From Pseudomonadales bacterium (GTDB lineage: Bacteria; Pseudomonadota; Gammaproteobacteria; Pseudomonadales; Halieaceae), in assembly GCA_024234815.1 (NCBI GenBank), contig JACKNO010000001.1:744001-808000 (forward strand): 64,000 nt of DNA, read 5' to 3'. The notes under the pieces were generated by a model that did no database searches, was not told the DNA's origin, and was given only the letters and a program-made list of their open reading frames with translations. The position numbers were made by a program, and so were the translations under genes. Position 1 is the stretch's first letter. Every line of letters begins with the position of its first letter. Shown one piece after another: positions 8,981-18,030 of this stretch.

Positions 8981-10645
8981 TCAGGCTGCGTTTTCTACCA
9001 GTGAACGGGTGACAACCTTGAGTGCGAGCGTTTCCTCCGCGCCTTCAAATATGGACAGCACCCGTGCGTCGACGAAATAGCGGCTGACCGGGGATTCCTC
9101 GGCGTAGCCCATGCCACCATGGATCTGCAGGGCTTCGCGAGTAACCCATTCGGCGGTTTTGCAGGTAAACAGCTTGGCGCCGCTGGCCTCCATATCGCCC
9201 TTGCCCTCGTCCATGAGGCGGGCGACGCCATAAGTGATCTGGCGGCAGGCGGCGAGGTGGGCGGCCATGCGCGCGAGTTTCACCCGGGTCAGCTGGTAGT
9301 CGCCGATGGCGTGGCTGAATACGACCCGCTCTTTCGAGTAGGAGATCGCTCGCTCGAAGGCCGCGCGCATCACACCCACGGCGCGTCCCGCGGTCTGGAT
9401 GCGACCGCCGGCGAAACCGGCCATGGCGATGTAGAAGCCCTTGCCTTCGCCCTCTTCCCCCCCCAGCATGTGGTCGGCAGGCACAAAGAAATCGTCGAAA
9501 AACAACTCGTAGGAATGCATGCCGCGATAGCCGATGGTGGCGATTGCGCGGCCGGTGAGTTTGCCGCCGGTGTCGGGCGTCACCTCGAATTCATGGCCGT
9601 CGCTGCTGGGTTTTTCCACCAGGAACATCGACAGGCCGCGGTGACCCAGGCCGGGGTCGGGATTGGTGCGCGCCAGCACCATCAGCACACCGGCCTTGCC
9701 GCCGAAAGTACACCAGGTCTTGGCGCCGTTGAGCAGCCAGCCGCCCTCGGTGGGAGTGGCCTTGAGCTTTACCCCGGCCACGTCGGAGCCATAGTTGGGC
9801 TCGGTTACCGCGACGGCGCACAGCGGTTCACCCACGGCCAGTTGTGGGAGCCAGTGCTGCTTCTGTTCTTCGGTGCCACCCTTGAGCAGGGCCCGGGAGA
9901 GAATTTCGGGGCGGGTGATCAGGCTGCCCGCGGCGCCCAATGAACCGCGTGAGAGTTCTTCGGTCACCACGATCATGCCCATGGTGTCCTCCTTGTCATC
10001 TTCCTGCAGTCCGCCGTAGCTTTCGGGGATGGACAGGCCGAACACGCCCATTTCCTTCAGCGCCTCCAGGATGGCATCCGGAATGATGAGGTCCTGACGG
10101 TGCACATGTTCGGCCAGCGGCATTACCACGTCATCCGCAAATTTGTGGAATGTATCGCGCATCATGATGTAGCGCTCCGCCAGCAGGTCTGGCCCGAGGT
10201 CCGCACCGCGGTCGATGACATCCGCGCCGATGGCGGCAATACTGGCTGCGTTCAGCTGGCTGTTCAGGAACGGTGCATGTGCAGTGAGCACAGCTGAGAT
10301 ATCCGCGTCCGCGAGCTCAAAGTCCGCCAGCCTCGCCCGCAGGCGGGCACAGACCGCGGTGACCGCCTCGGCGCAAAACAGGCCGCAGAGCCGACTGGTG
10401 AAGTCGTCCTTGCAGTCCCTGGCGTGATCCAGCATGAAACGGGCGGCGCAGCACTCTGCCCAGCACAGGGACAATTCATATGAGACCAGCTGGAAGCCGT
10501 CCAGTTTGGCGTTGGAGAGCTTGCCGTTGTCGACCGTTTTTACTTTCAGCGCGCTCAGTGCGCGGTCGATGAGGCCGGTGGTGCTGTCGAGTACGGCCGC
10601 TGCCGGGTCAAGTAATTGCCCGCCTTTGGGGGAGACGTCAGTCAT
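8981..10645 (-). CDS. mcd: (2S)-methylsuccinyl-CoA dehydrogenase
   Basis: FAD-dependent acyl-CoA dehydrogenase of 554 residues that oxidises methylsuccinyl-CoA to mesaconyl-CoA. It has a long N-terminal extension of about 150 residues, characteristic of Mcd, before the canonical fold (VTEPNYGSDVAGVKL, TWCTFGGKAG, IQTAGRAVGVMRAAFER, QIHGGMGYAEESPVSRYFVDARV, then FEGAEETLALK near the C-terminus). I chose the internal ATG at 10645 because AGGAAG lies 5 bases upstream; an in-frame ATG at 10684 would add 13 residues with no comparable site. This is the promoter-proximal gene of the operon, divergent from the mcl2-like gene. Confidence 0.93.
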   Translation of the reverse strand: MTDVSPKGGQLLDPAAAVLDSTTGLIDRALSALKVKTVDNGKLSNAKLDGFQLVSYELSLCWAECCAARFMLDHARDCKDDFTSRLCGLFCAEAVTAVCARLRARLADFELADADISAVLTAHAPFLNSQLNAASIAAIGADVIDRGADLGPDLLAERYIMMRDTFHKFADDVVMPLAEHVHRQDLIIPDAILEALKEMGVFGLSIPESYGGLQEDDKEDTMGMIVVTEELSRGSLGAAGSLITRPEILSRALLKGGTEEQKQHWLPQLAVGEPLCAVAVTEPNYGSDVAGVKLKATPTEGGWLLNGAKTWCTFGGKAGVLMVLARTNPDPGLGHRGLSMFLVEKPSSDGHEFEVTPDTGGKLTGRAIATIGYRGMHSYELFFDDFFVPADHMLGGEEGEGKGFYIAMAGFAGGRIQTAGRAVGVMRAAFERAISYSKERVVFSHAIGDYQLTRVKLARMAAHLAACRQITYGVARLMDEGKGDMEASGAKLFTCKTAEWVTREALQIHGGMGYAEESPVSRYFVDARVLSIFEGAEETLALKVVTRSLVENAA

Positions 10646-10867
10646 TCTGCTTCCTGCCTTTGTGATGAATAGGGGTGATGGCAAGCGCTAATGGGGATCG
10701 GGCATCGCCGGATCCGCTTGCGAGATAGAGCCAGACATTTTATCCCCCACAGCGAGGGCATACAACTGCAGTTGCGGGGAGTTGCCTGCGCAGCACCGGT
10801 TTCTGTATGCTGGCCACCCTGTGATTTCCCCCAGTACACCGCTGCGTTTTTCACCGCAAAGGAGCAC

Positions 10868-11749
10868 ATGATGACCATCAGACCCCGCCGTTCCCTTCTT
10901 TACATGCCCGGTTCCAACGCGCGCGCCCTGGACAAGGCCCGGTCACTGCCCGCGGACGGCCTGATACTCGACCTTGAAGATGCGGTGGCACCGGATGCCA
11001 AGGAACTGGCGCGGGAGCAGATCGTCGCCGCCCTCGCTGAAGGCGGCTATGGCCATCGCGAGTTACTGGTTCGCATCAATGCGCTGTCGACGCCCTGGGG
11101 CGCGGATGATCTGCGGGCAATGGCGGCAGCGAGCGTGGCTCCCCACGCACTGTTGATTCCCAAGGTGTCCACCGCCGCTGACGTGCTGGAGGCGATTGGC
11201 GCCTTCGAGGCCGCGGGTGGTTCACCGGATGTGGATTTCTGGCTGATGATAGAAACCCCGCTGTGCATTCTCAACATCAGTGAGGTCACCGCCGCTCACC
11301 CGCGCCTGAAGGGCATTGTGATGGGTACCTCGGACCTTTCCAAGGACACCAGGGTGCGCCACACCCCGGACCGGCTGGGATTCATGGCCGCCCTCAACCT
11401 CAGCGTCTATGCCGCCCGAGCCCACGGCCTGGAAGTCATCGATGGCGTGCACCTCGACCTGGATGACGATGCCGGTTTGCAGGCATCCTGTGTGCAGGGC
11501 AGGGAGCTGGGTTTTGACGGCAAGAGCCTGATCCATCCGAAGCAACTGGAAGCGACCAATGCCGCATTCGCGCCGGACGAGGCCGAGCTCGCGCAGGCCC
11601 GGGCGATAATCGAATGCTGGCAGCAGGCCGAAGCCGACGGCAAGGGCGTGGTCGTGCTCAACGGCCGCCTGGTGGAGAACCTGCATGTGGAGGAGGCGAA
11701 GCGTGTGCTGGAACTCGGGGAGGCCATCGCCGCGCTGGCTTCGCGATAG
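10868..11749 (+). CDS. mcl2: CitE-like protein, probable (3S)-malyl-CoA thioesterase
   Basis: HpcH/HpaI-CitE family protein of 293 residues, clearly shorter and more divergent than Mcl1. The metal-binding blocks LILDLEDAV and FWLMIETPLCILN and the GTSDLSKDTR segment are present. In Rhodobacter the second malyl-CoA lyase homologue (Mcl2) hydrolyses malyl-CoA to malate; the location beside the ethylmalonyl-CoA operon makes that the best call, with citrate-lyase-beta-like as the alternative. The start at 10868 follows AAAGGAG; ATG 10871 is adjacent. The frame is open to 10691, but that extension overlaps the mcd promoter and lacks a ribosome site. Confidence 0.85.
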   Translation: MMTIRPRRSLLYMPGSNARALDKARSLPADGLILDLEDAVAPDAKELAREQIVAALAEGGYGHRELLVRINALSTPWGADDLRAMAAASVAPHALLIPKVSTAADVLEAIGAFEAAGGSPDVDFWLMIETPLCILNISEVTAAHPRLKGIVMGTSDLSKDTRVRHTPDRLGFMAALNLSVYAARAHGLEVIDGVHLDLDDDAGLQASCVQGRELGFDGKSLIHPKQLEATNAAFAPDEAELAQARAIIECWQQAEADGKGVVVLNGRLVENLHVEEAKRVLELGEAIAALASR

Positions 11750-11758
11750 CATTGCAGC

Positions 11759-11777
11759 GCCGGGCTTGATCCCGGCC
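11759..11777 (+). terminator. Possible hairpin terminator after mcl2
   Basis: A 6-bp GC stem (GCCGGG/CCCGGC at 11760-11765 and 11772-11777) with a 6-base loop lies just after the mcl2 stop. No T-run follows, so it may stabilise the 3' end rather than terminate. Confidence 0.35.
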
Positions 11778-11917
11778 GGAGCGGGGTGGACCACGGTGCT
11801 TTCCGCACCGGTGCGCTTCGCTTGCCAACTGTTTCAACCCAAACATTGATCCAGTCGCTACAAACGCGGGTCCGCTCACGTTAGTGTCACCGTGTTGAAG
11901 TTCGGCCCGGAGGCCCC

Positions 11918-13291
11918 ATGGAAAAACTGAGTTCCCAGGATGCGGGCTTTCTCAAGATAGAGTCCGCGCACTGCCCGTTTCACGTTGCCGGGCTCTTGAT
12001 CCTCAGGCCACCGGCAAACGCTCCCCGGAATTACCTGCGGCGACTGGCGCAGAAGTGTGGTCGGCTGAATGAACTGTGGCCACTGTTCAACAAAAAACTT
12101 CGCGACCCCCAGAATCTGGCTGACGCCGCCTGGATTCCGGCTGATGACTATCACCCGGAACGGCACGTATTCCACTACAGCCTTCCGCAACCGGGTCGCA
12201 TGGAGGATCTGCTGGCGCTTGTCACCCGCGCCCACGAGCGGCCCATGGACAGGTCGCGCCCCCTTTGGGAAGTGCACGTCATCGAGGGTCTGGACCGCGG
12301 CAAGTTTGCGCTTTACTGCAAGGTTCACCACGCGCTGGTAGACGGTGTCGGGGCGATGAAGATGATCCAGTCCCTGCTCAATACCTCCGCCAGCAAGAAA
12401 CTGGACCTGGACGAGGTCCACCCCGAGATCGAAAAACACCAGGGTCACCACACCCTGTTCGAGGCTCTGGGAGACCTGACCAGGGGTTTTCAGAAGCAGT
12501 ACAAGGCCCTGCCTGAAGTCTCCCGCCTGCTGGCGCATATGGGATACGACGCCTTGCAGGGAAAAAAAGACGCCATGCGCCTTCCCTTCACGTCGCCGCG
12601 TACCATTTTCAATACCCAACTGGACTCGAGGCGCGCAATCGTTCTCTGCGATCTTCCGCTCAACGGAGTCCGCGCAATAGCGCGCCAGGCGGGAGGCTCG
12701 ATCAATGACGTGCTGGTCGCTGTGTGCGGCGGCGCTATCCGGCACTACCTGCAGGCCCAGAAAGCCCTGCCCAGGAAGTCCCTGGTGGCTGGCATGCCGG
12801 TGTCACTCAAGGCGGCGGCCGACGAGTCGGGTAACAAATTGAGCTATATCATGAGCCCGTTTTTTACCGACGAGGCCGATGACCTGCGTCGGCTGCGGCG
12901 GGTGATCAAGGTAACCCGGGCGGCCAAGGCCGAACTGGGCCATATGTCCAGCACCGCCGCGCAGGATTACTACGCCCTGATCATGGCGCCGACCATACTG
13001 CTGACCGTAACCGGGAATGCCACCCGGGTGCCGCCGGCCACCAACGCAATAATGTCCAATGTGCCGGGGTCGAAGGAAAAGCTCTATCTCGAAGGCGCGG
13101 AGCTGGAGTACCTGTACCCCCTGTCAATCGTCACCGATGGTATGGGCCTCAATATCACCGTGGTCAGCCACGTGAACAAATTGTGTATTGCGATAGTCAG
13201 TTGCCCCACCGAGTTGCCCGGGGTCGAGGGGCTGGGCAAGTTGATGAAGCAGAGCTATCGCGAGCTGCAGGCTGCAGTGCGCGAACAGTAG
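11918..13291 (+). CDS. Wax ester synthase/diacylglycerol acyltransferase (WS/DGAT)
   Basis: Bifunctional acyl-CoA:alcohol/diacylglycerol acyltransferase of 457 residues that makes wax esters or triacylglycerols. The catalytic motif HHALVDG is at residues 137-143 (H137, H138, D142), preceded by RPLWEVHVIEG. The second family block NDVLVAVCGGAIR is near residue 267, and a VPGS(K)E-type block lies in the C-terminal half. The N-terminus MEKLSSQDAGFL is typical. It ends close to the convergent rlmJ. Together with the phasin and the ethylmalonyl-CoA genes, it suggests a lifestyle of storing reduced carbon from acetyl-CoA. Confidence 0.93.
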   Translation: MEKLSSQDAGFLKIESAHCPFHVAGLLILRPPANAPRNYLRRLAQKCGRLNELWPLFNKKLRDPQNLADAAWIPADDYHPERHVFHYSLPQPGRMEDLLALVTRAHERPMDRSRPLWEVHVIEGLDRGKFALYCKVHHALVDGVGAMKMIQSLLNTSASKKLDLDEVHPEIEKHQGHHTLFEALGDLTRGFQKQYKALPEVSRLLAHMGYDALQGKKDAMRLPFTSPRTIFNTQLDSRRAIVLCDLPLNGVRAIARQAGGSINDVLVAVCGGAIRHYLQAQKALPRKSLVAGMPVSLKAAADESGNKLSYIMSPFFTDEADDLRRLRRVIKVTRAAKAELGHMSSTAAQDYYALIMAPTILLTVTGNATRVPPATNAIMSNVPGSKEKLYLEGAELEYLYPLSIVTDGMGLNITVVSHVNKLCIAIVSCPTELPGVEGLGKLMKQSYRELQAAVREQ

Positions 13292-13292
13292 C

Positions 13293-14171
13293 TCAGCCCG
13301 GGTTTTTGGCTGTGGGGTTGGCGACGCCGTCCTGCACCAGCCAGCGCAGCTGCGCGGCACCCCGGCCGGGTGCCAGCAGATTCGCCACCACCGGCAGCAG
13401 TGTTTGCAGGGCGCTGTCGGTCTGCCAGGGTGGATTCACAATAGCCATGCCGGAACCGTACATGCCGCCGCTTTCGTCGATCTCTTTGACCAGAAGCTCG
13501 CTGAGCAGGATATTGTGCAGGCCGCTGTTTGCCAGCGCCTTGACCAGTTCGTTGTGCCTGGCGGCGGGAAGCAGCGGGTACCAGATGGCGTAGATCGCGT
13601 TGCCCCAGCGTTTGTGCGCGGCCACCACCAGCGCGACAAGGTCCCGATATTCGTTTTTTAGTTCGTAGCTCGGGTCCAGCAGTACCAGCCCGCGCCTGAT
13701 CGGTGGCGGTACCAGGGCCACCAGGCCTTCGTAACAGTCCCGGTTGTGCACACTGATCCGTGTATCTGACCTGAAGTTTTTCTTCAGTGCCTGCTGTGCC
13801 TGCGGGTGCAGCTCGAGTAGCAGCGCCCTGTCCTGTGGTCGCAACCATTGCCTTGCGAGTTCCGGTGAGCCGGGGTAGTGGCGCAGGACACCGCTGTTAT
13901 TCAGGCTGGCAACGCCGGCGAGATAGGCGCTGAGGCTGTGCAGATCTGTCGCCTCAAAGCGCCGCCACAGCTTGCCTATGCCCCCGGCGAACTCCGCTGT
14001 GGTTTGCGCCTGCGCGCTGGCCAGGTCGTGGATGCCCGCGCCCGCGTGACAATCCACGTAGCAAAAGGGTTTTTCCTTTTTCAGCAGGGACTCGAACAGC
14101 ACGCGCAGGCACAGGTGTTTGTGGACGTCGGCAAAATTGCCGGCATGGTATTCGTGCTGGTAACTCAGCAT
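13293..14171 (-). CDS. rlmJ: 23S rRNA (adenine2030-N6)-methyltransferase RlmJ
   Basis: SAM-dependent N6-adenine methyltransferase of 292 residues. The start MLSYQHEYHAGNFADVHKH is diagnostic of RlmJ/YhiR. The SAM-binding VDCHAGAGIHDL and the catalytic DPSYELK (the DPPY-type motif) are present, and the family block GMAIVNPPW appears near the C-terminus. It is a housekeeping gene typical of Gammaproteobacteria. Confidence 0.96.
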   Translation of the reverse strand: MLSYQHEYHAGNFADVHKHLCLRVLFESLLKKEKPFCYVDCHAGAGIHDLASAQAQTTAEFAGGIGKLWRRFEATDLHSLSAYLAGVASLNNSGVLRHYPGSPELARQWLRPQDRALLLELHPQAQQALKKNFRSDTRISVHNRDCYEGLVALVPPPIRRGLVLLDPSYELKNEYRDLVALVVAAHKRWGNAIYAIWYPLLPAARHNELVKALANSGLHNILLSELLVKEIDESGGMYGSGMAIVNPPWQTDSALQTLLPVVANLLAPGRGAAQLRWLVQDGVANPTAKNPG

Positions 14172-14267
14172 GGGTGTATCGCTCTATCCTGAATCTTCTG
14201 GTGATTCCTGCGCCGCGGCAGCTTCGATCTTACCAGCGCGCCAGCGCCCGGGCAGGATCGCTGCGCT

Positions 14268-15236
14268 TTACGGCTGTTTCAGGGCCAGGTCCTTCATCCC
14301 CTGCGCCGCATCGATCACCGGTGCGTAGCCGAGTTCCTTCCTCGCCCTGTCATCCACCAGGACACAGTTGCGCGACATCACCATGGCGGCGTGCCGCGTC
14401 AGCGGCGGCGTGCCTTTCAGGTTGAAGGTCCGCCAGGTCCATTCACAGCATGCGCCCAAGCGGTCCGCCACGGGGCGCGGGATACTGCGCGCGGGCAGTA
14501 CGATCCCTTTTGACGCGGCCATGCCCGTTATCATGTCTTTAATGGTGCGAGCGCCATCGTCCAGCACAAAATAGGCCTCTCCGGATTTACCTGCGCTCAG
14601 GGCGAGAGAGATGGCGTGTACCAGGTTGTCTATGTGGGTGGATGAGGTGAGTGCGCGCCCGTGATCCACCCAGGCCCAGCCGCCACTGGCATTCATGGTT
14701 TCGATTGCCGGTAGCAATGTGGTGTCGCCCGGGCCCCAGATGAACCGTGGACGCAACACAATGGTGCAGAACTCCTCAGTACCCGCCGCGCGCACCAACT
14801 GTTCAGCCTGGGCCTTGGTTGCGCAATAGGGGTAGGGTGAGTTGGGCGCCAGCGGATAGCTTTCGTCGGCCTCGAAAATGTCCTGGCCGCTGACGATCGC
14901 CGCCTCGGTGCCGATATGGATAAAGCGCTTGATGCCGGCACCGCGGGCCGCCGCGAGCAGCCTCCGGGTGCCCTCTACATTGGCCTTGTACCAGGCCTCC
15001 CGGGGGCCCCAGGCTTCCACGAATGCCGCGCAATGCAACACCAGGTCCGCATCGCCGATGTGGTCGGCGCTCAGCGATTCCAGGTCACAACGTACCGGCT
15101 CCGCGCCCATTTCACGAATACGCCGGTCCGAGCTGTCGCGGCGGGACATGGCGCGTACCGTGTGCCCGTGGGCGATGAGGTCACGGGTAGCGGCGCCCCC
15201 GACAAAGCCGGATGCGCCGGTTACGAAAATCTTCAT
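14268..15236 (-). CDS. NAD-dependent epimerase/dehydratase (extended SDR)
   Basis: Extended short-chain dehydrogenase of 322 residues with the Rossmann motif TGASGFVGG at the N-terminus and the catalytic YPYCATKAQ (YxxxK) near residue 136. The general look, including RFIHIGTEAAIVSG and the FIWGPGD segment, resembles the 3-beta-hydroxysteroid dehydrogenase/isomerase-like branch, so a hopanoid, sterol or sugar substrate is possible. Nothing in the neighbourhood fixes the substrate. Confidence 0.85.
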   Translation of the reverse strand: MKIFVTGASGFVGGAATRDLIAHGHTVRAMSRRDSSDRRIREMGAEPVRCDLESLSADHIGDADLVLHCAAFVEAWGPREAWYKANVEGTRRLLAAARGAGIKRFIHIGTEAAIVSGQDIFEADESYPLAPNSPYPYCATKAQAEQLVRAAGTEEFCTIVLRPRFIWGPGDTTLLPAIETMNASGGWAWVDHGRALTSSTHIDNLVHAISLALSAGKSGEAYFVLDDGARTIKDMITGMAASKGIVLPARSIPRPVADRLGACCEWTWRTFNLKGTPPLTRHAAMVMSRNCVLVDDRARKELGYAPVIDAAQGMKDLALKQP

Positions 15237-15596
15237 GGAGCGTGGGTTTCCGAGTGGGTGAGTTCGGCCGGAAGCTTAGCATGCCGACCGTGATTTCGCC
15301 GCCCAATCCGGTGTCGGCAGCTGCGCGCACCGATGCGGGTCACGTTGTTCATAGATGGTGCATGCTCTCACTGCAGCGCGCCCTTATACCTAACTGATCC
15401 ATTTGAAAAAAAAGCATAAGTGTTTGAATGACAATAAAAATATTCATGATGGCATGGCTTTTGTAGAGCATTAGGCAGCTTTTCTTCACACACAGCTCCT
15501 CCCACTGGGCAATGGCGTCCGTGCAGTCAGGCTGATGCCGGGCAGAGCGTGAGGTTTTCCTGTGTGTTCATGTAACAAATTCGATAAGGGCGATAG
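15237..15596. other. Regulatory gap upstream of the nitrate-assimilation operon
   Basis: A 360-base stretch without a gene. It is locally AT-rich around 15405-15470, carries a sigma-54-like promoter at 15450-15465, and would give a leader of about 120 bases before the first gene. I could not define convincing NtrC sites or an antitermination hairpin by eye. Confidence 0.5.
15450..15465 (+). promoter_or_regulatory. Sigma-54 (RpoN)-like -24/-12 promoter for the nas operon
   Basis: TGGCATG-N4-TTGTA, close to the RpoN consensus TGGCACG-N4-TTGCA with one mismatch in each half and correct spacing. It lies about 130 bases before the first transporter gene. Nitrogen-limitation control through NtrC would fit a nitrate-assimilation operon. 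Confidence 0.55.
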
Positions 15597-16997
15597 ATGT
15601 TCCACCACCGAGTAGTACCGCTGCCTTCTTTGCGCCGCCTTGCCGGCCCTGCGCTCGTTGTGCTCCTTGCCAATATCCTGCCCGTTAATGTCTTTGCCGC
15701 GGTACCGGTAGGCGAGCCGGAGAAAGACGAACTCACGTTCGGTTTTATCAAACTGACCGACATGGCGCCCCTTGCTGTTGCCTACGAGCAGGGCTTTTTC
15801 GAGGATGAGGGCCTGTATGTCACGCTGCAAGCACAGGCCAACTGGAAAGTGCTGCTGGATGGCGTGATAGACGGCCAGCTTGACGGCGCCCACATGCTGG
15901 CCGGCCAGCCCCTGGCGGCTACCATCGGCTTCGGTACCAAAGCGCATATCGTCACACCCTTTTCCATGGACCTGAACGGCAACGGCATCACCCTGTCCAC
16001 GGCCGTGTGGCAGGAGATGAAACCCAATCTGCCCAAGAGAGCTGACGGCAAGCCGGTGCATCCCATCAAGGCGGACTACCTGAAGCCGGTCGTCGACAAA
16101 TATCGGGAGCAGGGTAAGGCCTTCAGGATGGGTATGGTATTCCCGGTTTCCACGCACAATTATGAGTTGCGCTACTGGCTGGCTGCCGGTGGCATCCACC
16201 CGGGATTCTACGCTCCTGAGAAAGGCGATACCTCCGGCCAGCTCAATGCGGACGCGCTGCTGTCGGTAACGCCGCCACCCCAGATGCCCGCCACCCTCGA
16301 GGCAGGCACCATCAATGGCTACTGCGTGGGCGAGCCCTGGAACCAGCAGGCGGTGCTCAAGGGAATCGGTGTGCCGGTTATCACCGATTACGAGATATGG
16401 AAGAACAACCCCGAGAAAGTCTTCGGGATGACCAGTGAGTTCACCGAGAAATACCCGAACACCACGGTGCGAATCGTCAAGGCCTTGCTGCGTGCCGCGC
16501 GCTGGCTTGATGAGAACAACAACGCCAATCGCCCCGAGGCGGTGGAGATATTGTCGCGTTCCGAATACGTTGGCGCCGATTACGAGGTCATTGCCAACTC
16601 CATGACGGGCACTTTCGAATACGAAAGAGGCGACAAGCGTGAGGTGCCCGACTTCAACGTGTTCTTTCGCTATTTCGCAACCTACCCCTACTACTCGGAC
16701 GCGGTCTGGTACCTGACCCAGATGCGGCGCTGGGGCCAGATCGCCCAGCCGCAATCAGATGAGTGGTACTTCGACGTGGCCAGGAGCGTATACCGCCCGG
16801 ATATCTACCAGCGTGCCGCCGAGGCCCTGATCGGGGAGGGCGTGATGAAAGCCAGCGATTTTCCGGACTTTGGCAGCGAGACAGGGTTTCGCCCGCCACA
16901 GACAGGGTTTATCGACGGACTTACCTATGACGGTACCAAACCCAACAACTACCTGGAGCAGTTTCCCATCGGCCTGAAGGGCGATGAGACGATTTAG
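15597..16997 (+). CDS. nrtA: Nitrate ABC transporter, periplasmic binding protein (NrtA/NasF-like)
   Basis: CmpA/NrtA-family solute-binding protein of 466 residues with a Sec signal peptide (cleavage likely after NVFA, about residue 35). The mature chain starts DELTFGFIKLTDMAPLAVAYEQGFF-like, the family's standard opening, with AHMLAGQPLAATIGFG in the ligand region. There is no lipobox, so it is probably soluble in the periplasm. It is the first gene of an operon running through permease, ATPase, FAD protein, nirB, nirD and nasA, so nitrate (or nitrite) is the expected cargo rather than bicarbonate. Confidence 0.92.
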   Translation: MFHHRVVPLPSLRRLAGPALVVLLANILPVNVFAAVPVGEPEKDELTFGFIKLTDMAPLAVAYEQGFFEDEGLYVTLQAQANWKVLLDGVIDGQLDGAHMLAGQPLAATIGFGTKAHIVTPFSMDLNGNGITLSTAVWQEMKPNLPKRADGKPVHPIKADYLKPVVDKYREQGKAFRMGMVFPVSTHNYELRYWLAAGGIHPGFYAPEKGDTSGQLNADALLSVTPPPQMPATLEAGTINGYCVGEPWNQQAVLKGIGVPVITDYEIWKNNPEKVFGMTSEFTEKYPNTTVRIVKALLRAARWLDENNNANRPEAVEILSRSEYVGADYEVIANSMTGTFEYERGDKREVPDFNVFFRYFATYPYYSDAVWYLTQMRRWGQIAQPQSDEWYFDVARSVYRPDIYQRAAEALIGEGVMKASDFPDFGSETGFRPPQTGFIDGLTYDGTKPNNYLEQFPIGLKGDETI

Positions 16998-17021
16998 ATG
17001 ATCCCAACAGGAACCCAAACG

Positions 17022-18014
17022 ATGTCCGACACGCTGGTAGCGGCCAAACCTGATATGCGGTTTGAACAGATGATGGAGAAGTTGAAGCCGGCGCGCGTGG
17101 CGCAGGTGCTGGTGCTTCCGGCCATCGGAATTCTGCTTTTTGGTCTGCTCTGGCAGTTCTCGGCCAGCCGCATAGAGACTTCACTGGGCGAGTTCCCGGG
17201 GCCTGTGCAGGTCTGGGAACAACTGCGCGGGCTGGGGCAGGAGCATGTGAAGGCGCGGGAAAAGGCGGCCGCGTTTTACCAGCGCCAGGAAGATCGCAAC
17301 GCGAAGAAACTGGCCGCTGACCCGGAAGCGACCGTGAAATGGCGCAAGTATACCGGTAAGCCAACATTCATCGACCAGGTGTTCACCAGCCTCCTGACCG
17401 TGACCGTGGGCTTTCTGATCGCGAACCTGTTCGCGATACCCATTGGCATCCTGTGTGGGCTCAGCAGCGGCGTCTACAAGGCTGTGAACCCGCTGATACA
17501 GTTGTTCAAGCCGGTATCGCCCCTGGCCTGGCTACCGTTGGTCACCATGGTGGTGAGCGCCACCTACAGCGTCGAGGACCCCCTGTTTGACAAGGCCTTT
17601 CTCAATTCAGCGATAACGGTGGCCCTGTGCTGCCTGTGGCCCACCCTTATCAATACTACCGTCGGCGTGGCGAGTATCGACCGCGACCTGGTGAACGTGA
17701 GCCGGGTGATGGCGCTGTCGCCGCTGGTGCACGTTCGCAAAATCGTGATTCCCGCCGCTATCCCGATGATTTTTACCGGCCTGCGCCTGTCCCTGGCCAC
17801 CGGCTGGATGGTGTTGATCGCGGCGGAAATGCTGGCCCAGAACCCGGGTCTTGGCAAGTTCGTGTGGGACGAGTTCCAGAATGGCAGCTCCGATTCCCTG
17901 GGCAGGATCATGGTGGCGGTGCTGGTCATCGGGCTGGTCGGATTCATGTTGGACAAACTCATGCTGACTCTGCAGAGAAAGGTGAGTTGGGACAAACAAG
18001 CGGTCTTGCGTTGA
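17022..18014 (+). CDS. nrtB: Nitrate ABC transporter permease (NrtB/NasE-like)
   Basis: BPD-type inner-membrane permease of 330 residues. A first membrane span (about 35-55) is followed by a roughly 70-residue charged region, then the permease core with the EAA-loop-like segment SPLVHVRKIVIPAAIPMIF and FTGLRLSLATGWMVLIAAEM, typical of NrtB. The start at 17022 has AGGA about 9 bases upstream; an in-frame ATG at 16998 abuts the nrtA stop but has a weaker site. Confidence 0.93.
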   Translation: MSDTLVAAKPDMRFEQMMEKLKPARVAQVLVLPAIGILLFGLLWQFSASRIETSLGEFPGPVQVWEQLRGLGQEHVKAREKAAAFYQRQEDRNAKKLAADPEATVKWRKYTGKPTFIDQVFTSLLTVTVGFLIANLFAIPIGILCGLSSGVYKAVNPLIQLFKPVSPLAWLPLVTMVVSATYSVEDPLFDKAFLNSAITVALCCLWPTLINTTVGVASIDRDLVNVSRVMALSPLVHVRKIVIPAAIPMIFTGLRLSLATGWMVLIAAEMLAQNPGLGKFVWDEFQNGSSDSLGRIMVAVLVIGLVGFMLDKLMLTLQRKVSWDKQAVLR

Positions 18015-18030
18015 GAGAGGGAGCGGCAGT

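Noticed and set aside
15300..15400. Possible NtrC half sites (GCACC, GGTGC) upstream of the sigma-54-like promoter
   Set aside because: Halves are present but not arranged as a proper dyad; not convincing enough to list.
15486..16754. 422-codon minus-strand open frame antisense to nrtA
   Set aside because: A shadow of the high-GC plus-strand gene, which has a full family match; the antisense frame has no ribosome site or recognisable fold.
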